A DNA stretch of 64,000 nucleotides. Source: Variovorax ginsengisoli (GTDB lineage: Bacteria > Pseudomonadota > Gammaproteobacteria > Burkholderiales > Burkholderiaceae_C). A program made the translations under genes and the position numbers. The notes under the pieces are model-generated. The model was not told the DNA's origin. It saw only the letters and a program-made list of their open reading frames with translations, and did no database searches. Location: assembly GCF_006438845.1 (NCBI RefSeq), contig NZ_RCZJ01000003.1, positions 92,353 through 156,352 on the forward strand, written 5' to 3'. Positions 44,544 to 57,228 of the stretch are shown here, piece after piece (positions within the stretch are counted from its first letter, which is position 1; each line of letters starts with the position of its first letter).

Positions 44544-45713
44544 TCAGCCGGGCGTGTCGTGCAATTCAGCCCCGGCATCCAAGGGCATGCCGTCGACCAC
44601 CGATCCCGATCGGCGCGCGAGTTCGCTGCGCAGCGCCGGCAGGCCCGCGCCACTGTGTGCACTCACGAAAATTCGGGGAACCTGCAAGCCGTCGACTTCG
44701 ATCTCGTCCTGCAGATGGAGGGGCTGCTGCGCGCTTTCAAGGGCGTCGAGCTTGTTGAACACCAACAGTTGCGGCACGTCGCCGGCGCCGATCTCTCGAA
44801 GCACCCGCTGTACTTCGGCCATCTGCTCAGGATGATGCGGGTTCGAAGCATCCACCACATGCAGCAACAGGTCGGCATCGACCGCCTCTTGCAGCGTCGC
44901 CTTGAAGGCGTCCACGAGGCCGTGGGGCAGATCACGGATGAAGCCCACGGTGTCGGAGATGGACACCTGCCGACGCGCATCGCCCAGGTAGAGATGGCGC
45001 GTGGTGGTGTCGAGCGTGGCGAACAGCTGGTCGGCCGCATAAGCGCGCGCCTTGACCATTGCGTTGAAGATCGAGGACTTGCCGGCATTGGTGTAGCCGA
45101 CGAGCGAGATGTTGAAGGTATCCCGGCGCTCGCGTTGGCGCCGCTGCGTGTTGCGCTGCTTCTGCACCTTGGCCAGACGCTCCCGTGTGCGCTTGATCGA
45201 CTCGTCGATCATCCGACGATCGAGCTCGATCTGCTTTTCACCGGGGCCGCCGCGCACGCCGGCGCCGCCGGTCTGGCGCTCCAGGTGCGACCAGCGGCGC
45301 ACAAGCCGGGTGCTCAGATATTGGAGCCGTGCCAACTCGACCTGCAGCTTGCCTTCGTGAGACCGCGCACGTTGCGCGAAGATCTCCAGGATCAGAAAGG
45401 TGCGGTCGTACACCGCGATGCCGAGCGTGCGCTCGAGATTGCGTTGTTGTGCTGGGCTGAGCGATTGATCGAAGATGACTTCGCTGGCGCGATGCATCTC
45501 GGCGAGTTCTCGGATTTCGTCGGCTTTGCCGCTGCCGACGAAAAGCGCTGCGTCGGGCGCTTTGCGCTTGCAAACAAGGCGTGCGGCTGGCGTGAGCCCG
45601 GCGGTCTGCGCAAGCAGGCCGAGTTCTTCGAGTTCAGCATCGAAATGAGGCAACCCGAAGTCGACGCCGACCAAGACGACGGCGCCATCCTGGCGGGGAA
45701 TTTCTTCAGACAA
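44544..45713 (-). CDS. hflX: GTPase HflX (ribosome splitting factor)
   Basis: 389 aa. N-terminal HflX domain with VGSGKADEI and EVIFDQSLSPAQQRNLE; middle with the R-rich helix; G domain: GYTNAGKSSIFNAMV (P-loop), DTVGFIRDLP (G3), NKLD (G4). HflX dissociates stalled 70S ribosomes. Between hfq and hflK as in many proteobacteria. Confidence 0.95.
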   Translation of the reverse strand: MSEEIPRQDGAVVLVGVDFGLPHFDAELEELGLLAQTAGLTPAARLVCKRKAPDAALFVGSGKADEIRELAEMHRASEVIFDQSLSPAQQRNLERTLGIAVYDRTFLILEIFAQRARSHEGKLQVELARLQYLSTRLVRRWSHLERQTGGAGVRGGPGEKQIELDRRMIDESIKRTRERLAKVQKQRNTQRRQRERRDTFNISLVGYTNAGKSSIFNAMVKARAYAADQLFATLDTTTRHLYLGDARRQVSISDTVGFIRDLPHGLVDAFKATLQEAVDADLLLHVVDASNPHHPEQMAEVQRVLREIGAGDVPQLLVFNKLDALESAQQPLHLQDEIEVDGLQVPRIFVSAHSGAGLPALRSELARRSGSVVDGMPLDAGAELHDTPG

Positions 45714-45773
45714 ACGGAGTAGCGCGTTGCGCGAAAAAGCGCGGCGGACGGTGCCCGCCGCGCGAGGTGCTGG

Positions 45774-46037
45774 TCAAGCGGCAGCGTCGTCGTTCTCGGC
45801 AGCCGAGAAGTTGACCGCGCGCCCGGGCACGATGGTGGAAATGGCGTGCTTGTAGACCATCTGCGTCACAGTGTTCCGCAGCAGCACGACATATTGATCG
45901 AAAGACTCGATCTGACCCTGAAGCTTGATGCCGTTGACCAAATAAATGGAAACCGGCACGTGCTCCCGACGCAAAGTGTTCAGGAACGGGTCTTGCAAAA
46001 GTTGCCCTTTGTTGCTCACGATATTCTCCGTGTTCAA
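45774..46037 (-). CDS. hfq: RNA chaperone Hfq
   Basis: 87 aa hexameric Sm protein pairing sRNAs with mRNAs. Sm1: [38 protein letters not shown]; Sm2: [15 protein letters not shown]. Starts [11 protein letters not shown], the classic Hfq N-terminus. Located between der and hflX. Confidence 0.97.
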   Translation of the reverse strand: MNTENIVSNKGQLLQDPFLNTLRREHVPVSIYLVNGIKLQGQIESFDQYVVLLRNTVTQMVYKHAISTIVPGRAVNFSAAENDDAAA

Positions 46038-46200
46038 GGAAGAGTTATAGGAAAGGGAACCTTAACACAGGGTTTCCGCCAAGCCGGTTTCAGCCTGAAG
46101 GCCCCGGAAAAATAACGGCACTTTAAAGACGGAACTTTGGCTCAGGCGGAGGCTCACCCGCGCGCTTCGCCACGCAAGGGCGCCACTGCGGCCAACGGGC

Positions 46201-47547
46201 TCAGCGCTTTTCCTTGTCGGCGTACGGATTGGACGATGTTTTGAATTCAATGCGCATCGGCGTTCCGACAAGGTCGAATTCCTTCCGGAACCGGCCTTCT
46301 AGAAAGCGCTTGTACGACTCCGTCACGTGTTCCAACGAATTCCCGTGAATCACGATCACCGGTGGATTCATGCCGCCTTGGTGTGCATAGCGCAGCTTGG
46401 GTCGGAACATACCGGCGCGTTGTGGTGACTGGAACTGCACCGCTTCCAGCAAAAGCCGCGTGAGCACCGGCGTGGACATCTTGCGGGTGGCTGACTTGTG
46501 CGCCTGCGCAATCGCCTGCCACACTGGCCCGAGACCCTGCCGCTTGATCGCCGAGATGAAATGCAGTGATGCGAACTTGAGGAACGGCAGCCGCGTCTCG
46601 ATCTGTCGCTGGATCTGCTCGCGCTGGTAGCTGTCGACCGCGTCCCATTTGTTGATGGCGATGACCACCGCCCTGCCGCTCTCGAGGATGTAGCCGGCGA
46701 TGTGAGCGTCCTGGTCGGTCACGCCCTGGGTCGCGTCAAGCAACAGCAGCACCACGTTGGCCGACTCGATCGCCTGCAGCGTCTTGACCACCGAGAACTT
46801 CTCGATCGCCTCGAAGACCTTGCCCTTGCGCCGCAGGCCGGCGGTGTCGATCAGTTCGAAGTGCTGGCCGTTGCGCTCGAAAGGCACGGTGATGGCATCA
46901 CGCGTCGTACCCGGCAAGTCGAACGCGACGAGCCGCTCTTCGCCAAGCCAGGTGTTGATCAGGGTCGACTTGCCCACATTGGGCCGCCCCGCCACCGCCA
47001 GCTTGATCGGTTTGGCCTCGCCGTCGTCCTCGACGTCGTCTTCCGGCTCCGGCAGGTTGAGCGGTTCGAGCGCCAGTTCGACCAGGTCGCGGATGCCCTG
47101 CCCGTGCGCCGCCGAAACGCCGTGCACGTCGCCCAGCCCCAGCTCGTAGAAATCGACCAGCTTGGTGCCGTCGTGCATGCCTTCGGCCTTGTTCGCCACC
47201 AGCACGCAGGGCTTGCCGAGCCGGCGAAGTTCGTTGGCGATTTCATGGTCTTGCGCCGACAGGCCTTCTCGTGCGTCGACCACGAACACCACGACATCGG
47301 CCTCGGCCACGGCCTGGCGCGTTTGCTTGGCCATCTCCTTGAAGATGCCGCTGCCCGCGTCCGGCTCGAAACCGCCGGTATCGATGACGATGAACTCGTG
47401 TCGACCCTGGCGACCGTTGCCGTAATGGCGATCGCGCGTCAGGCCGGCGAAATCCGCCACGATGGCGTCTCGCGTCTGCGTGAGCCGATTGAAAAGGGTG
47501 GACTTGCCGACGTTGGGACGCCCGACCAGAGCGATGACCGGTTTCAT
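46201..47547 (-). CDS. der: Ribosome biogenesis GTPase Der (EngA)
   Basis: 448 aa with two tandem G domains: [15 protein letters not shown] and [15 protein letters not shown], each with its G3 ([20 protein letters not shown]) and NK.D motifs (NKAEG, NKWD), and a C-terminal KH-like domain. Needed for 50S assembly. Order bamB-der is conserved. Confidence 0.97.
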   Translation of the reverse strand: MKPVIALVGRPNVGKSTLFNRLTQTRDAIVADFAGLTRDRHYGNGRQGRHEFIVIDTGGFEPDAGSGIFKEMAKQTRQAVAEADVVVFVVDAREGLSAQDHEIANELRRLGKPCVLVANKAEGMHDGTKLVDFYELGLGDVHGVSAAHGQGIRDLVELALEPLNLPEPEDDVEDDGEAKPIKLAVAGRPNVGKSTLINTWLGEERLVAFDLPGTTRDAITVPFERNGQHFELIDTAGLRRKGKVFEAIEKFSVVKTLQAIESANVVLLLLDATQGVTDQDAHIAGYILESGRAVVIAINKWDAVDSYQREQIQRQIETRLPFLKFASLHFISAIKRQGLGPVWQAIAQAHKSATRKMSTPVLTRLLLEAVQFQSPQRAGMFRPKLRYAHQGGMNPPVIVIHGNSLEHVTESYKRFLEGRFRKEFDLVGTPMRIEFKTSSNPYADKEKR

Positions 47548-47565
47548 GGCCGAGCTTTCAATGGA

Positions 47566-48708
47566 TTATTCCGGGCGATAGCCGAACACGCCGCCATTGC
47601 GGGTGACGACCACGACCGTGTTGCCGGCGAGAACCGGCGCGGTGACGATGGCGGACCCATCGGGCGTGAGGCGGTTGAGCAGCGAGCCGTCTTCGCGCGA
47701 GACGAGCAGCAGCAGGCCGCTCTCGTCGCCGATCACGAGCGAGCGACCGACCGCCAGCGGCGCGGTGAGCGCGCGGTACTTGAGCAGGTCGGACGACCAG
47801 GCGCGCTCGCCGTCGGCGCGACGCCAGGCGACCACACTGCCGTTCGATTCGGTGCCGTAGACAAAGCGGTCGTCGCCGCTCACGCCTTCGGCGCCGGAGG
47901 CTGGCTTGGTCCAGAGCAACGTTCCACGCGTTGCGTCGACGCAGCCGACATTGGCGTAGTAGGCACGGGCGCAAACGTTGTCGCCCACGCGGCTCACGCT
48001 GCCGGTCAGGTCGACCAGGCGCTCGACATCGTTGGTGCCACGTGGCGCCGCGATCGGCGATTCCCAGCGTGATGAACCGTTGGCCGGGTTCAGTCCTGCG
48101 AGCCGTCCTCCGATGCCCGTGATCAGCGTGTCGCCCACAGCCATCAGCACGCCAGGCTTGCGCAGCACCAGGTTTTCGGCAGTGCGCTGCTGCGCCCACA
48201 AGCGACGGCCGGTCTGGCCGTCCCAGGCGCTGACAGTGCGGTCGGCCGTTTGCACGAACACACGGCGGCCCGCGACCAGCGGCGCGGTGAAGGCCTGCGC
48301 CGTCAGGCGTTGTCGCCACAGCACCTTGCCAGCCTGCAGCGCCACGAGTTCGTTGTCTTGCGTGATGACAGCAGCCACTGCGCCGTCGCTGCCGACACCC
48401 GCGGTCAACGGCGTGCCCACATTGGCGCGCCAGTTTTCCTGGCCGGACCGCGAATCGATCGCGACCACCGTGCCGTCGGCACCGGCCACCGTGACGGTGT
48501 CGCCGCTGACGTTGGTCTGAAGCGCGAAATCGGTCTTTGGAACGCGCACCGTCCAGGCTTGCCGCACGCCGAACAGCGCAGGGTTGGCGGCCAGTTCGGC
48601 GGGCTTGGGCTTGGCCGTTCCCGAACAGGCGGCGAGCGCGGCGATCACGAACGTCGCGGCGACAGCGTGAAGAACCGGCTTGGCAGACACAAGGCGATGA
48701 AGATTCAT
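47566..48708 (-). CDS. bamB: Outer-membrane assembly factor BamB (lipoprotein)
   Basis: 380 aa beta-propeller lipoprotein. Lipobox VIAALAAC with Cys28, then PQQ-like repeats (WRANVGTPLTAG, VLWRQRLTAQAFTAPLVAGR, TVSAWDGQTGRRLWAQ). Part of the Bam complex. Between yfgM and der. Confidence 0.95.
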   Translation of the reverse strand: MNLHRLVSAKPVLHAVAATFVIAALAACSGTAKPKPAELAANPALFGVRQAWTVRVPKTDFALQTNVSGDTVTVAGADGTVVAIDSRSGQENWRANVGTPLTAGVGSDGAVAAVITQDNELVALQAGKVLWRQRLTAQAFTAPLVAGRRVFVQTADRTVSAWDGQTGRRLWAQQRTAENLVLRKPGVLMAVGDTLITGIGGRLAGLNPANGSSRWESPIAAPRGTNDVERLVDLTGSVSRVGDNVCARAYYANVGCVDATRGTLLWTKPASGAEGVSGDDRFVYGTESNGSVVAWRRADGERAWSSDLLKYRALTAPLAVGRSLVIGDESGLLLLVSREDGSLLNRLTPDGSAIVTAPVLAGNTVVVVTRNGGVFGYRPE

Positions 48709-48715
48709 GGTGCGA

Positions 48716-49402
48716 TCACTGAGCAGTTTTGCCGCCCGCCGTCGAAGCGTTCGTCAGGGTTTTAGGGTCCACGCCCACGGCGTTGAGCTTGATCTCGACC
48801 AACCGGCGATAGTCGTTTTGCACATCGAAGGCCGCCCAGGCTTTTTGGTACTCGGCCTTGGCTTCGTCGCGCTTGCCCTGCGCCAGCAGGATGTCGCCCT
48901 TGCGGTCGGCCACCAACGGCTCGAACTCCTTGGGCACGGAAGCATCGAGTTGCTTGAGCGCTTCGTCGTAGGCTTTGGTCTGGAGCAGCTCGGCGGACAG
49001 CCGCAGCCGGGCAATGGCCTTGTAGCCAGGGTCGACGGCGTTCTCGGCCACCCACTGCAGCGCGGCGCGCGAAGCGTCCGGCTTGGCTTTTTCGTTGAGC
49101 GTCTTCGCTGCGAGCAGTCCCGCCTGTTGCGCATAGACGGTGCCGGCGAAACGGTTCTTCATCTCGCCGAGCGCACGCTCGATGCGTTCCGCGTCGCCTG
49201 CCTGGGCACTGCGCTCGACCTCGTCATAGAGCGCCGAAGCCTGGGCCGCCTTGTTGCGTTGAAAGTAGTTCCAGCCATTCCAGGCCATGAAAGCGCCGGC
49301 AGCGAGCAGCACGATCCAGGTGATCAGCGTGCCGTAGGTGTTCCAGAAATGCTTGAGCTGGTCGAGCTGTTCCTGTTCTTCGAGATCGAGATGGGTTGCC
49401 AT
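48716..49402 (-). CDS. yfgM: YfgM-like TPR membrane protein
   Basis: 228 aa. Starts THLDLEEQEQLDQLKHFW, one membrane helix (WIVLLAAGAFMAWNGWNYF), then TPR-like helices in the periplasm. YfgM links the SecYEG translocon with periplasmic chaperones. 6 nt after hisS. Confidence 0.9.
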   Translation of the reverse strand: MATHLDLEEQEQLDQLKHFWNTYGTLITWIVLLAAGAFMAWNGWNYFQRNKAAQASALYDEVERSAQAGDAERIERALGEMKNRFAGTVYAQQAGLLAAKTLNEKAKPDASRAALQWVAENAVDPGYKAIARLRLSAELLQTKAYDEALKQLDASVPKEFEPLVADRKGDILLAQGKRDEAKAEYQKAWAAFDVQNDYRRLVEIKLNAVGVDPKTLTNASTAGGKTAQ

Positions 49403-49408
49403 GCGCTG

Positions 49409-50788
49409 TCAGTTGGATTGATCGGGTGCGGAGCTCGGCACGCCGAGCCCATGGTCCGAGGGGAGCAAGGAGGCGCGGGACGAGCCCGGCGTCTCCTTGG
49501 GAGCCGACGATTGTAGGGTGGCGGCCCACGCGGTCACGGCATCGAGTGGGCGGGTCGTCTGGGCGCCGCCGCCGTCGCGGAGCGCTTTCACGGTGAGCTC
49601 GCCGCGGGCGAGCTCGTCGCCGCCGAACACCAGCGCATAAGCCGCGCCGCTGGCGTCGGCCTTCTTGAATTGCGACTTGAAGCTGCCGAAACCGTCTGCC
49701 GCGCCCGCATGCATCTGCACGCCGACACCGGCTGCGCGGAGTTGCTGAAGCACCGGCATCGCGCGCGCCAACGCTGCCGCGTCGGGAATGACCGCGTAAG
49801 CGTCCGGCACCGGCACTGCGCTCGCACCGGCCTGCTCCTTGAGCAGTTCGAGCACCCGCTCGAGGCCCATGCCCCACCCGACGGCCGGCGTCGGCTTGCC
49901 GCCCAGCACCTCGAAGAGGCCGTCGTAGCGGCCACCGCCGCACAGCGTGCCCTGCGCCCCGAGTTCGGAGGTGATGAATTCGAACACCGTGTGGCTGTAG
50001 TAGTCGAGGCCGCGAACCAGGCGCGGGTTGACTGTCCAGGTCACGCCGCAGGCCGTGAGCAGCGATTGCACGGTTTCAAGGTGCCTGCGCGACGCATCTC
50101 CCAGGTAGTCGAGCAGCCGCGGCGCGGCCTCGACCAGCGGCTGCATCGCGGGGTTCTTGGTATCGAGAATACGCAGCGGATTGGTCTCGAGGCGGCGCTG
50201 TGCATCGGCGTCGAGCTGGTCCGCGTTCTGCTGAAAGTGGGCGATGAGTGCGGCGCGATGCGCCTGCCGCTCGGACGGCACGCCGAGGCTGTTGAGCTCG
50301 ACGCGGATGTTGCGCAGCCCGAGCGTCTGGAACAGCTGGTGCGCCAGCAGCATCAATTCGGCATCGACCTCCGGGCCCGAGAAGCCCAGCGCCTCGGCAC
50401 CGAGCTGATAGAACTGCCGATAGCGCCCGCGCTGCGGCCGTTCGTGCCTGAACATCGGGCCGGTGTACCAGAGCCGCTTGCCGCCGTCGTAGGTGAGGTT
50501 GTGCTCGATGGCAGCACGGGCCACGCCGGGCGTGTTCTCGGGTCGCAGTGTGAGCTGCTCGCCATTGAGCCGATCTTCGAAGGAGTACATCTCCTTCTCG
50601 ACGATGTCCGTGGTCTGGCCGGTGCCGCGCACGAACAGCGCGGTGGGCTCGACGATGGGTGTGCGAATGTTGCGGTAAGCGTAGCGGCCCATCAGATCGC
50701 GCACGGTCTGCTCGAGCGCTTCCCAGCGCGCCGATTCGGGCGGCAGGATGTCGTTCATGCCTTTGACGGCATTCAATTTATCGGCCAT
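49409..50788 (-). CDS. hisS: Histidine-tRNA ligase
   Basis: 459 aa class II synthetase. Motif 1 region [20 protein letters not shown]; motif 2 [15 protein letters not shown]; HisA block [12 protein letters not shown] and [20 protein letters not shown]-terminal anticodon-binding domain. The last 30 residues (after residue 430, Ser/Pro-rich) are longer than in most HisRS. Confidence 0.97.
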   Translation of the reverse strand: MADKLNAVKGMNDILPPESARWEALEQTVRDLMGRYAYRNIRTPIVEPTALFVRGTGQTTDIVEKEMYSFEDRLNGEQLTLRPENTPGVARAAIEHNLTYDGGKRLWYTGPMFRHERPQRGRYRQFYQLGAEALGFSGPEVDAELMLLAHQLFQTLGLRNIRVELNSLGVPSERQAHRAALIAHFQQNADQLDADAQRRLETNPLRILDTKNPAMQPLVEAAPRLLDYLGDASRRHLETVQSLLTACGVTWTVNPRLVRGLDYYSHTVFEFITSELGAQGTLCGGGRYDGLFEVLGGKPTPAVGWGMGLERVLELLKEQAGASAVPVPDAYAVIPDAAALARAMPVLQQLRAAGVGVQMHAGAADGFGSFKSQFKKADASGAAYALVFGGDELARGELTVKALRDGGGAQTTRPLDAVTAWAATLQSSAPKETPGSSRASLLPSDHGLGVPSSAPDQSN

Positions 50789-50805
50789 GGCTCAGGAGAA
50801 AAGTT

Positions 50806-52109
<1,304 letters not shown>

Positions 52110-52113
<4 letters not shown>

Positions 52114-53006
52114 GGCTTGACCTCGAAACGGGCGACGCCACCGGTGCGTGCCAGCGGCGTCAGATCGAAAGCCTTGCCGCGCACCTGGACGTCAACGCCG
52201 GCCGAGCGGCCGACCACGACGGACAGCGGCAAGGCACCACTGACAGCGGCTGTCTCGCCCGCACGCACGGTACGCCGCAGCAGCGGCTTGCCCGCGGCGT
52301 CGTTGACGGTGATCCAGGAATCCGCGCGCACTACGAAGGTCAGCGTTTCGGCGCTCGACGCATTGATTGCCGCAGCGGCGTCGGGCGCCGCGGTGGGCGC
52401 CGTCGGCGACGGCGCCGGCTCGGCCGGCGGCGCCACCGTTGCCGAGGGCTCGATCACCACACCTGCCGCGGCTGGCGGTGCTTCCTCGGCACTGGCCGCC
52501 TCCCGGTTCGTCAGCGCCGCTGCCCAGTTGCCAAGCCGCTCGAAGGCGCCGGTCGGCAGCCAGAACAACGCAGCGGCGCCGGCGAGGAGAAGGCCCACGG
52601 CGACCAGCACTGCGCGTGATGGCAGGCCAGTGCCGTTGCCGACCCGACTGCGCGGTGCGTTCGAACGAAAGCTGCTGCTGATGCTGCGGTCGGCGTCGGC
52701 GAGCCCCGGACGCAACGCGCCCGGCAGCTTGGCCAGCACCGGTGCCGGGTCCACGCGCAGCGCGCGACACACGCTGGCAGCCAAGGCCCGCGCGAAGACC
52801 GGGTCAGGGAGCGCCTCGATGTCGTCGTCCTCCAGCGCCTGAAGCTTGCGCGTCGGCACCTTCAACGCCGCGGCCACCATGTCGATGTGCAGGCCGTGCG
52901 CCTCGCGCGCCTCGCGCAGCAGGTCGCCCGCTGTCTTGTCGGTGCTGTCGCTGGGGATCAGCGGGTTGGCTTGGGAGCTGCCGAATTCACTCGCCCGTTC
53001 AATCAT
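52110..53006 (-). CDS. rodZ: RodZ-like cytoskeletal HTH membrane protein
   Basis: 298 aa. N-terminal Xre-type HTH ([40 protein letters not shown]), a membrane helix ([20 protein letters not shown]), an Ala/Pro/Glu-rich linker and a C-terminal DUF4115 beta domain ([20 protein letters not shown]). Couples MreB to the cell-wall machinery. Start 53006 overlaps the pilF/W stop by 8 nt. Confidence 0.9.
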
Positions 53007-53844
53007 CGAAATTCCCGCGTTCGTACGCGATCGCCTCCCGCGACTGGGGAAAGCGGCGTTGCAATTGACCACCCAGCTGCGCCATGGCCTCACGGCTCCC
53101 CAACCGGCGCTCGATCTTCACACCCAGCCACAGCGTTTCGGCGTTCGCCGACGGGCTGTTGTTCACGCGGCGCACATAGAACTGCGCACGTTGCCAATCC
53201 TGGCGTTGCGCGAGCAGCGATGCCAGATTGAAACCGATCATCGGATTGCCGGCATCGATCTCATAAGCCTGCAGCAAAGAGCGCTCTGCCTCGACCGGCT
53301 GCCCCGCGCGCATCTGGCAGAGGCCCTGCGTCATGAGCGTCTTGGCGCGCTCCGTGTAGGCCGGCACCGCCAAGGCGGCACTGAACTGCTGGGCGGCATC
53401 GCCATAGCGGCTCTGTTGGCACAACAGCCAGCCGTAGTTGTGCAGCGTGTTGGGCTCGCGCGGATTGAGCGCAATGGCACGCCGAAAGCTGTCTTCGGCC
53501 AAGCCGGCATCGTCGAGCCGCATGTAGACCAGGCCGCGCAGATTGAAAGCGTCGGCGAACGTGGGATCGGCCGACAGCGACTGCTTGATCTCGTCGAGGG
53601 CCACGGTGGTCTGCCCCGCTTCGAAATAGCCGATGGCGAGTTCGAGCCGCAGGCGCGCGCGGCGGCGGCCGTTGGGCTCGTCAGAGGCGGTCACGATGTC
53701 TGCACCGTTGCCGGCCGTGCTGGCGACGGGCCCCGAATTTCCCTTGGCCCCGGTGTTGGCGCAGCCGGCGAGCAGCACCGCCAAGCCGGCGACGAACAGA
53801 CCCTGAAACAACCCCCGCGCCGGAATCTGGAAGACCATGCTCAT
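52999..53844 (-). CDS. pilW: Type IV pilus biogenesis lipoprotein PilF/PilW (TPR)
   Basis: 281 aa. Lipobox LFVAGLAVLLAGC, then TPR repeats (YFEAGQTTVALDEIKQSLSA, FADAFNLRGLVYMRLDDAG, NPREPNTLHNYGWLLCQQ). Stabilises PilQ secretins at the outer membrane. Start 53844 or 53838 (MVFQIP) is preferred; the long upstream frame has no signal. Overlaps rodZ. Confidence 0.89.
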   Translation of the reverse strand: MSMVFQIPARGLFQGLFVAGLAVLLAGCANTGAKGNSGPVASTAGNGADIVTASDEPNGRRRARLRLELAIGYFEAGQTTVALDEIKQSLSADPTFADAFNLRGLVYMRLDDAGLAEDSFRRAIALNPREPNTLHNYGWLLCQQSRYGDAAQQFSAALAVPAYTERAKTLMTQGLCQMRAGQPVEAERSLLQAYEIDAGNPMIGFNLASLLAQRQDWQRAQFYVRRVNNSPSANAETLWLGVKIERRLGSREAMAQLGGQLQRRFPQSREAIAYERGNFDD

Positions 53845-53848
53845 CGCT

Positions 53849-54985
53849 TCAATGCTCCTGGGGCGCCGTCGAACGGACGGGGTGCAGAACGACGGTGCGT
53901 CGCTGCGCCATTCGCTCGGCGGCGTGGGTGCGGTCCTTGACGTCGCCGGCCAATTGGCCACACGCCGCGTCGATGTCGTCGCCACGCGTCTTGCGCACGG
54001 TCGTCACGATGCCCGCATCGCTCAGCGTCTTGGCGAACGCCAGCACGCGCGGCTGGGGCGAGCGCAGCAGCCCAGAGGCCGGGAACGGGTTGAACGGAAT
54101 CAGATTGAACTTGCACGAGATGCCCGTGCTGCGCACCAGTTCCAGCAGCTGCAGCGCGTGTTCGGGCTGGTCGTTCACGCCGTCGAGCATGCAGTACTCG
54201 AAGGTGATGAAGTCGCGCGGCGCATGCGCCAGGTAGCGCTCGCAGGCCTCGAGCAGCTCGGCGATCGGATACTTGCGGTTGAGCGGCACCAGGTCGTCGC
54301 GCAGGGCGTCATTGGGCGCGTGCAGCGACACGGCGAGCGCCACCGGGCAATCGGCACCGAGCCGGTCGATCATCGGGACCACGCCCGACGTCGATACCGT
54401 CACGCGACGGCGCGACAGCCCGTAGGCGTTGTCGTCGAGCATGGTGCGAAGCGATGGCACCAGCGCCGTGTAGTTCTGCAGCGGCTCGCCCATGCCCATC
54501 ATCACGACGTTCGAGATGACGCGGTCGTCGCGCTTCAGGTGCTTGCGCAGGAAGTGCTCGGCAAACCAGAGCTGGGCCGTGATCTCGCCGGTGCGCAGGT
54601 TGCGACTGAAGCCCTGGTGGCCGGTCGAACAGAAACGGCAACCGACGGCACAGCCGGCCTGGGACGACACGCACAGCGTGCCGCGGTCGCCTTCGGGAAT
54701 GAATACCGCCTCGACGGCATTGCCGTCGCCGACGTCGAACAGCCACTTGATGGTGCCGTCCTTGGATTCGTGCTGCGTCAAGATCGGCAGCGCCTCGACC
54801 CGGGCCGTGGTCGCCAGCTTTTCGCGCAGCGACTTGGCCAGATCGGTCATTTGCGCGAAATCGCTCGCGCCCCGCTGGTGGATCCAGCGAAAGAGCTGCG
54901 TTGCGCGGAAACGTTTTTCACCCAGCTTCTCGCAGAACGCGGCCAACCCCTCCAGATCGAACTCGAGCAGGTTGACGGTCGTCAT
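53849..54985 (-). CDS. rlmN: 23S rRNA (adenine2503-C2)-methyltransferase
   Basis: 378 aa. Radical SAM, also methylating tRNA. N-terminal domain with [19 protein letters not shown], methyl-Cys C105, cluster C112-x3-C116-x2-C119, and C342 in [12 protein letters not shown]. The standard copy, with its ndk and pilF/W neighbours; another RlmN-like protein is encoded at 20285. Confidence 0.96.
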   Translation of the reverse strand: MTTVNLLEFDLEGLAAFCEKLGEKRFRATQLFRWIHQRGASDFAQMTDLAKSLREKLATTARVEALPILTQHESKDGTIKWLFDVGDGNAVEAVFIPEGDRGTLCVSSQAGCAVGCRFCSTGHQGFSRNLRTGEITAQLWFAEHFLRKHLKRDDRVISNVVMMGMGEPLQNYTALVPSLRTMLDDNAYGLSRRRVTVSTSGVVPMIDRLGADCPVALAVSLHAPNDALRDDLVPLNRKYPIAELLEACERYLAHAPRDFITFEYCMLDGVNDQPEHALQLLELVRSTGISCKFNLIPFNPFPASGLLRSPQPRVLAFAKTLSDAGIVTTVRKTRGDDIDAACGQLAGDVKDRTHAAERMAQRRTVVLHPVRSTAPQEH

Positions 54986-55005
54986 GGAATCGGCCGGCTG
55001 CGGAC

Positions 55006-55431
55006 TCAGCGTGCGTAGACGTTGAGGCCGGCGAAGAAGAACGAGATTTCGTTGGCGGCGGTTTCCGGCGCGTCCGAACCGTGCACGGCGTTGGCGTCGA
55101 TGCTGTCGGCGAAGTCGGCGCGGATGGTGCCGGCATCGGCCTTCTTCGGGTCGGTCGCGCCCATCAGGTCGCGGTTCTTGGCGATCGCGTTGTCGCCTTC
55201 GAGCACTTGCACGAACACCGGGCCGGAGATCATGAACTCGACCAGGTCCTTGAAGAACGGACGCGCGCTGTGGACGGCGTAGAACTGTTCGGCTTCGGCG
55301 CGCGACAGGTGCACCAGCTTGGCGGCAGCGATCTTGAGGCCGGCGGCTTCAAAGCGGGAGACGATCTTGCCGATGACGTTCTTGGCGACGGCGTCGGGCT
55401 TGATGATGGAGAGGGTGCGTTCGATGGCCAT
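55006..55431 (-). CDS. ndk: Nucleoside diphosphate kinase
   Basis: 141 aa. Exchanges gamma-phosphate between nucleotides. Starts [20 protein letters not shown]; active-site His in [20 protein letters not shown]. First of the long minus-strand core block, after a terminator of rluB. Confidence 0.97.
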   Translation of the reverse strand: MAIERTLSIIKPDAVAKNVIGKIVSRFEAAGLKIAAAKLVHLSRAEAEQFYAVHSARPFFKDLVEFMISGPVFVQVLEGDNAIAKNRDLMGATDPKKADAGTIRADFADSIDANAVHGSDAPETAANEISFFFAGLNVYAR

Positions 55432-55560
55432 GGAGAAGTTGCTTCCTGAGCAGTTGATGTCGAAAAGGGGTCTGCCGCGGTCCCGGTATCTCGGTCCGCG
55501 GCCTTGACAAAGCCTCTGATTTTAACCGGCCAGCCGTCTACGGCCGGCTTGAGGGGCGCG

Positions 55561-55585
55561 AAAAACCGCAGCGCGCGCCGGTTTT
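55561..55585 (-). terminator. Intrinsic terminator after rluB
   Basis: On the minus strand AAAACCG (55585-55579), 10-nt loop, CGGTTTT (55568-55562), then T and CGCG. The stem starts at the last base of the rluB stop codon. Separates scpB-rluB from ndk. Confidence 0.55.
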
Positions 55586-57228
55586 CAGCGCCCGCGACGG
55601 CGGCTGCCAGCTGGCCCGCCGAACCCGCCACCCGAGCCGCCGCGCCCTGCGGGACCCTGTCGCTGCTCCTTGCGTTGGCGCGAGAAGCTGTCCGCACCGA
55701 TATAACCCAGCGAGGTCTTCATCGGATCGGGTTGCGAGCCGCCGGGTGCGCGGTCTTCACCGCCCTGCCGGCCATTGCCTGCGCCACCGCCCTTGCCTGG
55801 ATTGGCGTTACGCCGACCTTGCGGCGGTCCACCGGCGTTGCCGCCGCGTCCGCGATCACCGCGGGCATTCGGACCCGCGCCACCCGCATTGGGAAGCGGC
55901 GGTCCGCCGGCATTGCGTCCACCACGGCGCTTCTGGTTGTTGTTGCCGCGGCCAGTGCGACCGCTACCCTGCTCGCGCGCTCCTGACCCCTCACGTGCAG
56001 CGCCGCCGCCGGCGGCCTGGAACAACGAGCGGATGTCGCGCTCGTCCAGTTCCATCCAGGCGCCGCGCTTGAGCCCGCGTGGCAGCACCATGGCGCCGTA
56101 GCGGATACGGATCAGCCGGCTGACCGCGTGCCCAACCGATTCAAACAGCCGTCGCACCTCGCGGTTGCGGCCTTCGGAGATGGTGACGCGGTACCAATGG
56201 TTGGACCCTTCGCCGCCGCCCTCCTCGATGCTGCCGAACTGGGCCATGCCGTCGTCGAGCCTGACGCCTTCGAGCAGCTTCTTCTTCTCTTCCGCGCTGA
56301 TCGCCCCGAGCACGCGCACCGCGTACTCGCGCTCGAGCCCGAAGCGCGGGTGCATCAGCTGGTTGGCCAACTCACCCGAACTGGTGAAGAGCAACAGGCC
56401 TTCGGTGTTGAGGTCGAGCCGCCCCACCGATTGCCACTTGCCCTGTTGCAGGCGCGGCAGCTTGCGGAACACCGTCGGACGGTTCTGAGGATCGTCGTGT
56501 GTCACGACCTCGCCCACCGGCTTGTGGTAGGCGATGACGCGCGGCGGCGGAGGGTCGATGCGGTAGCGGATCGGCTTGCCGTTGATCTTGACCTGGTCGC
56601 CATACTGGATGCGCTGGCCAATATGCGCCGGCTCGCTGTTGACCGAAATGCGTCCCTGCAGGATCAGTGCTTCCATCTCGAGCCGCGAGCCCAGGCCGGC
56701 CTGGGCCAGCACCTTGTGCAGCTTGGGCGAATCGGCCTCGGGCAGCAGCACGCGCTTGAGCGGCGGCACTTCGGGGCTTTCTTCGTCCGCATCGAACTGA
56801 CCGGAGATCACGTCGGCAAAGCGGATGGGCTGGGTCGGTGGTGCGTTGCGGCGCTCGCGGTCGGCGAGGCGCTTGGCGCGGTCGAGTTCGTCCTCTTCCT
56901 CGTCCGGCTCTTCGTCGTCCTCGTCGTCGGCTTGATCGTCACGTGCCGTCTCGACGCCTTCACGCGCAACGGGCGGCGGCGTAAGGGCGGGGGCAGGCGT
57001 GTCGGAAGCAGAGGCCACCTCGACCGCGTCGGCGCTCGGCTCGACCTCCGCGATCACGGCCGCATCGGGCAGCGCCTTGGGCTTGCGGGGCTTGCGCTTG
57101 CGAGGCGCATCCGGTGCCGCCTCGACCACACCTTCGGATGGCTTCAACGGTTCCGCAGACCCGCCTTCGTCGTCGGGTTGGGCATCGAGCGGGCGTTGCA
57201 CCGCGTCATCGGGGTCGGAAGAGCTCAT
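55585..57228 (-). CDS. rluB: 23S rRNA pseudouridine synthase RluB (long, with disordered tails)
   Basis: 547 aa, about twice the usual core. Core about residues 170-400: S4 domain ([20 protein letters not shown]), then synthase with catalytic Asp in [20 protein letters not shown] and [21 protein letters not shown]-terminal ~165 residues are acidic ([20 protein letters not shown]); the C-terminal ~140 are Gly/Arg/Asn-rich ([10 protein letters not shown] type). Overlaps scpB by 4 nt. Confidence 0.9.
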   Translation of the reverse strand: MSSSDPDDAVQRPLDAQPDDEGGSAEPLKPSEGVVEAAPDAPRKRKPRKPKALPDAAVIAEVEPSADAVEVASASDTPAPALTPPPVAREGVETARDDQADDEDDEEPDEEEDELDRAKRLADRERRNAPPTQPIRFADVISGQFDADEESPEVPPLKRVLLPEADSPKLHKVLAQAGLGSRLEMEALILQGRISVNSEPAHIGQRIQYGDQVKINGKPIRYRIDPPPPRVIAYHKPVGEVVTHDDPQNRPTVFRKLPRLQQGKWQSVGRLDLNTEGLLLFTSSGELANQLMHPRFGLEREYAVRVLGAISAEEKKKLLEGVRLDDGMAQFGSIEEGGGEGSNHWYRVTISEGRNREVRRLFESVGHAVSRLIRIRYGAMVLPRGLKRGAWMELDERDIRSLFQAAGGGAAREGSGAREQGSGRTGRGNNNQKRRGGRNAGGPPLPNAGGAGPNARGDRGRGGNAGGPPQGRRNANPGKGGGAGNGRQGGEDRAPGGSQPDPMKTSLGYIGADSFSRQRKEQRQGPAGRGGSGGGFGGPAGSRRRGR

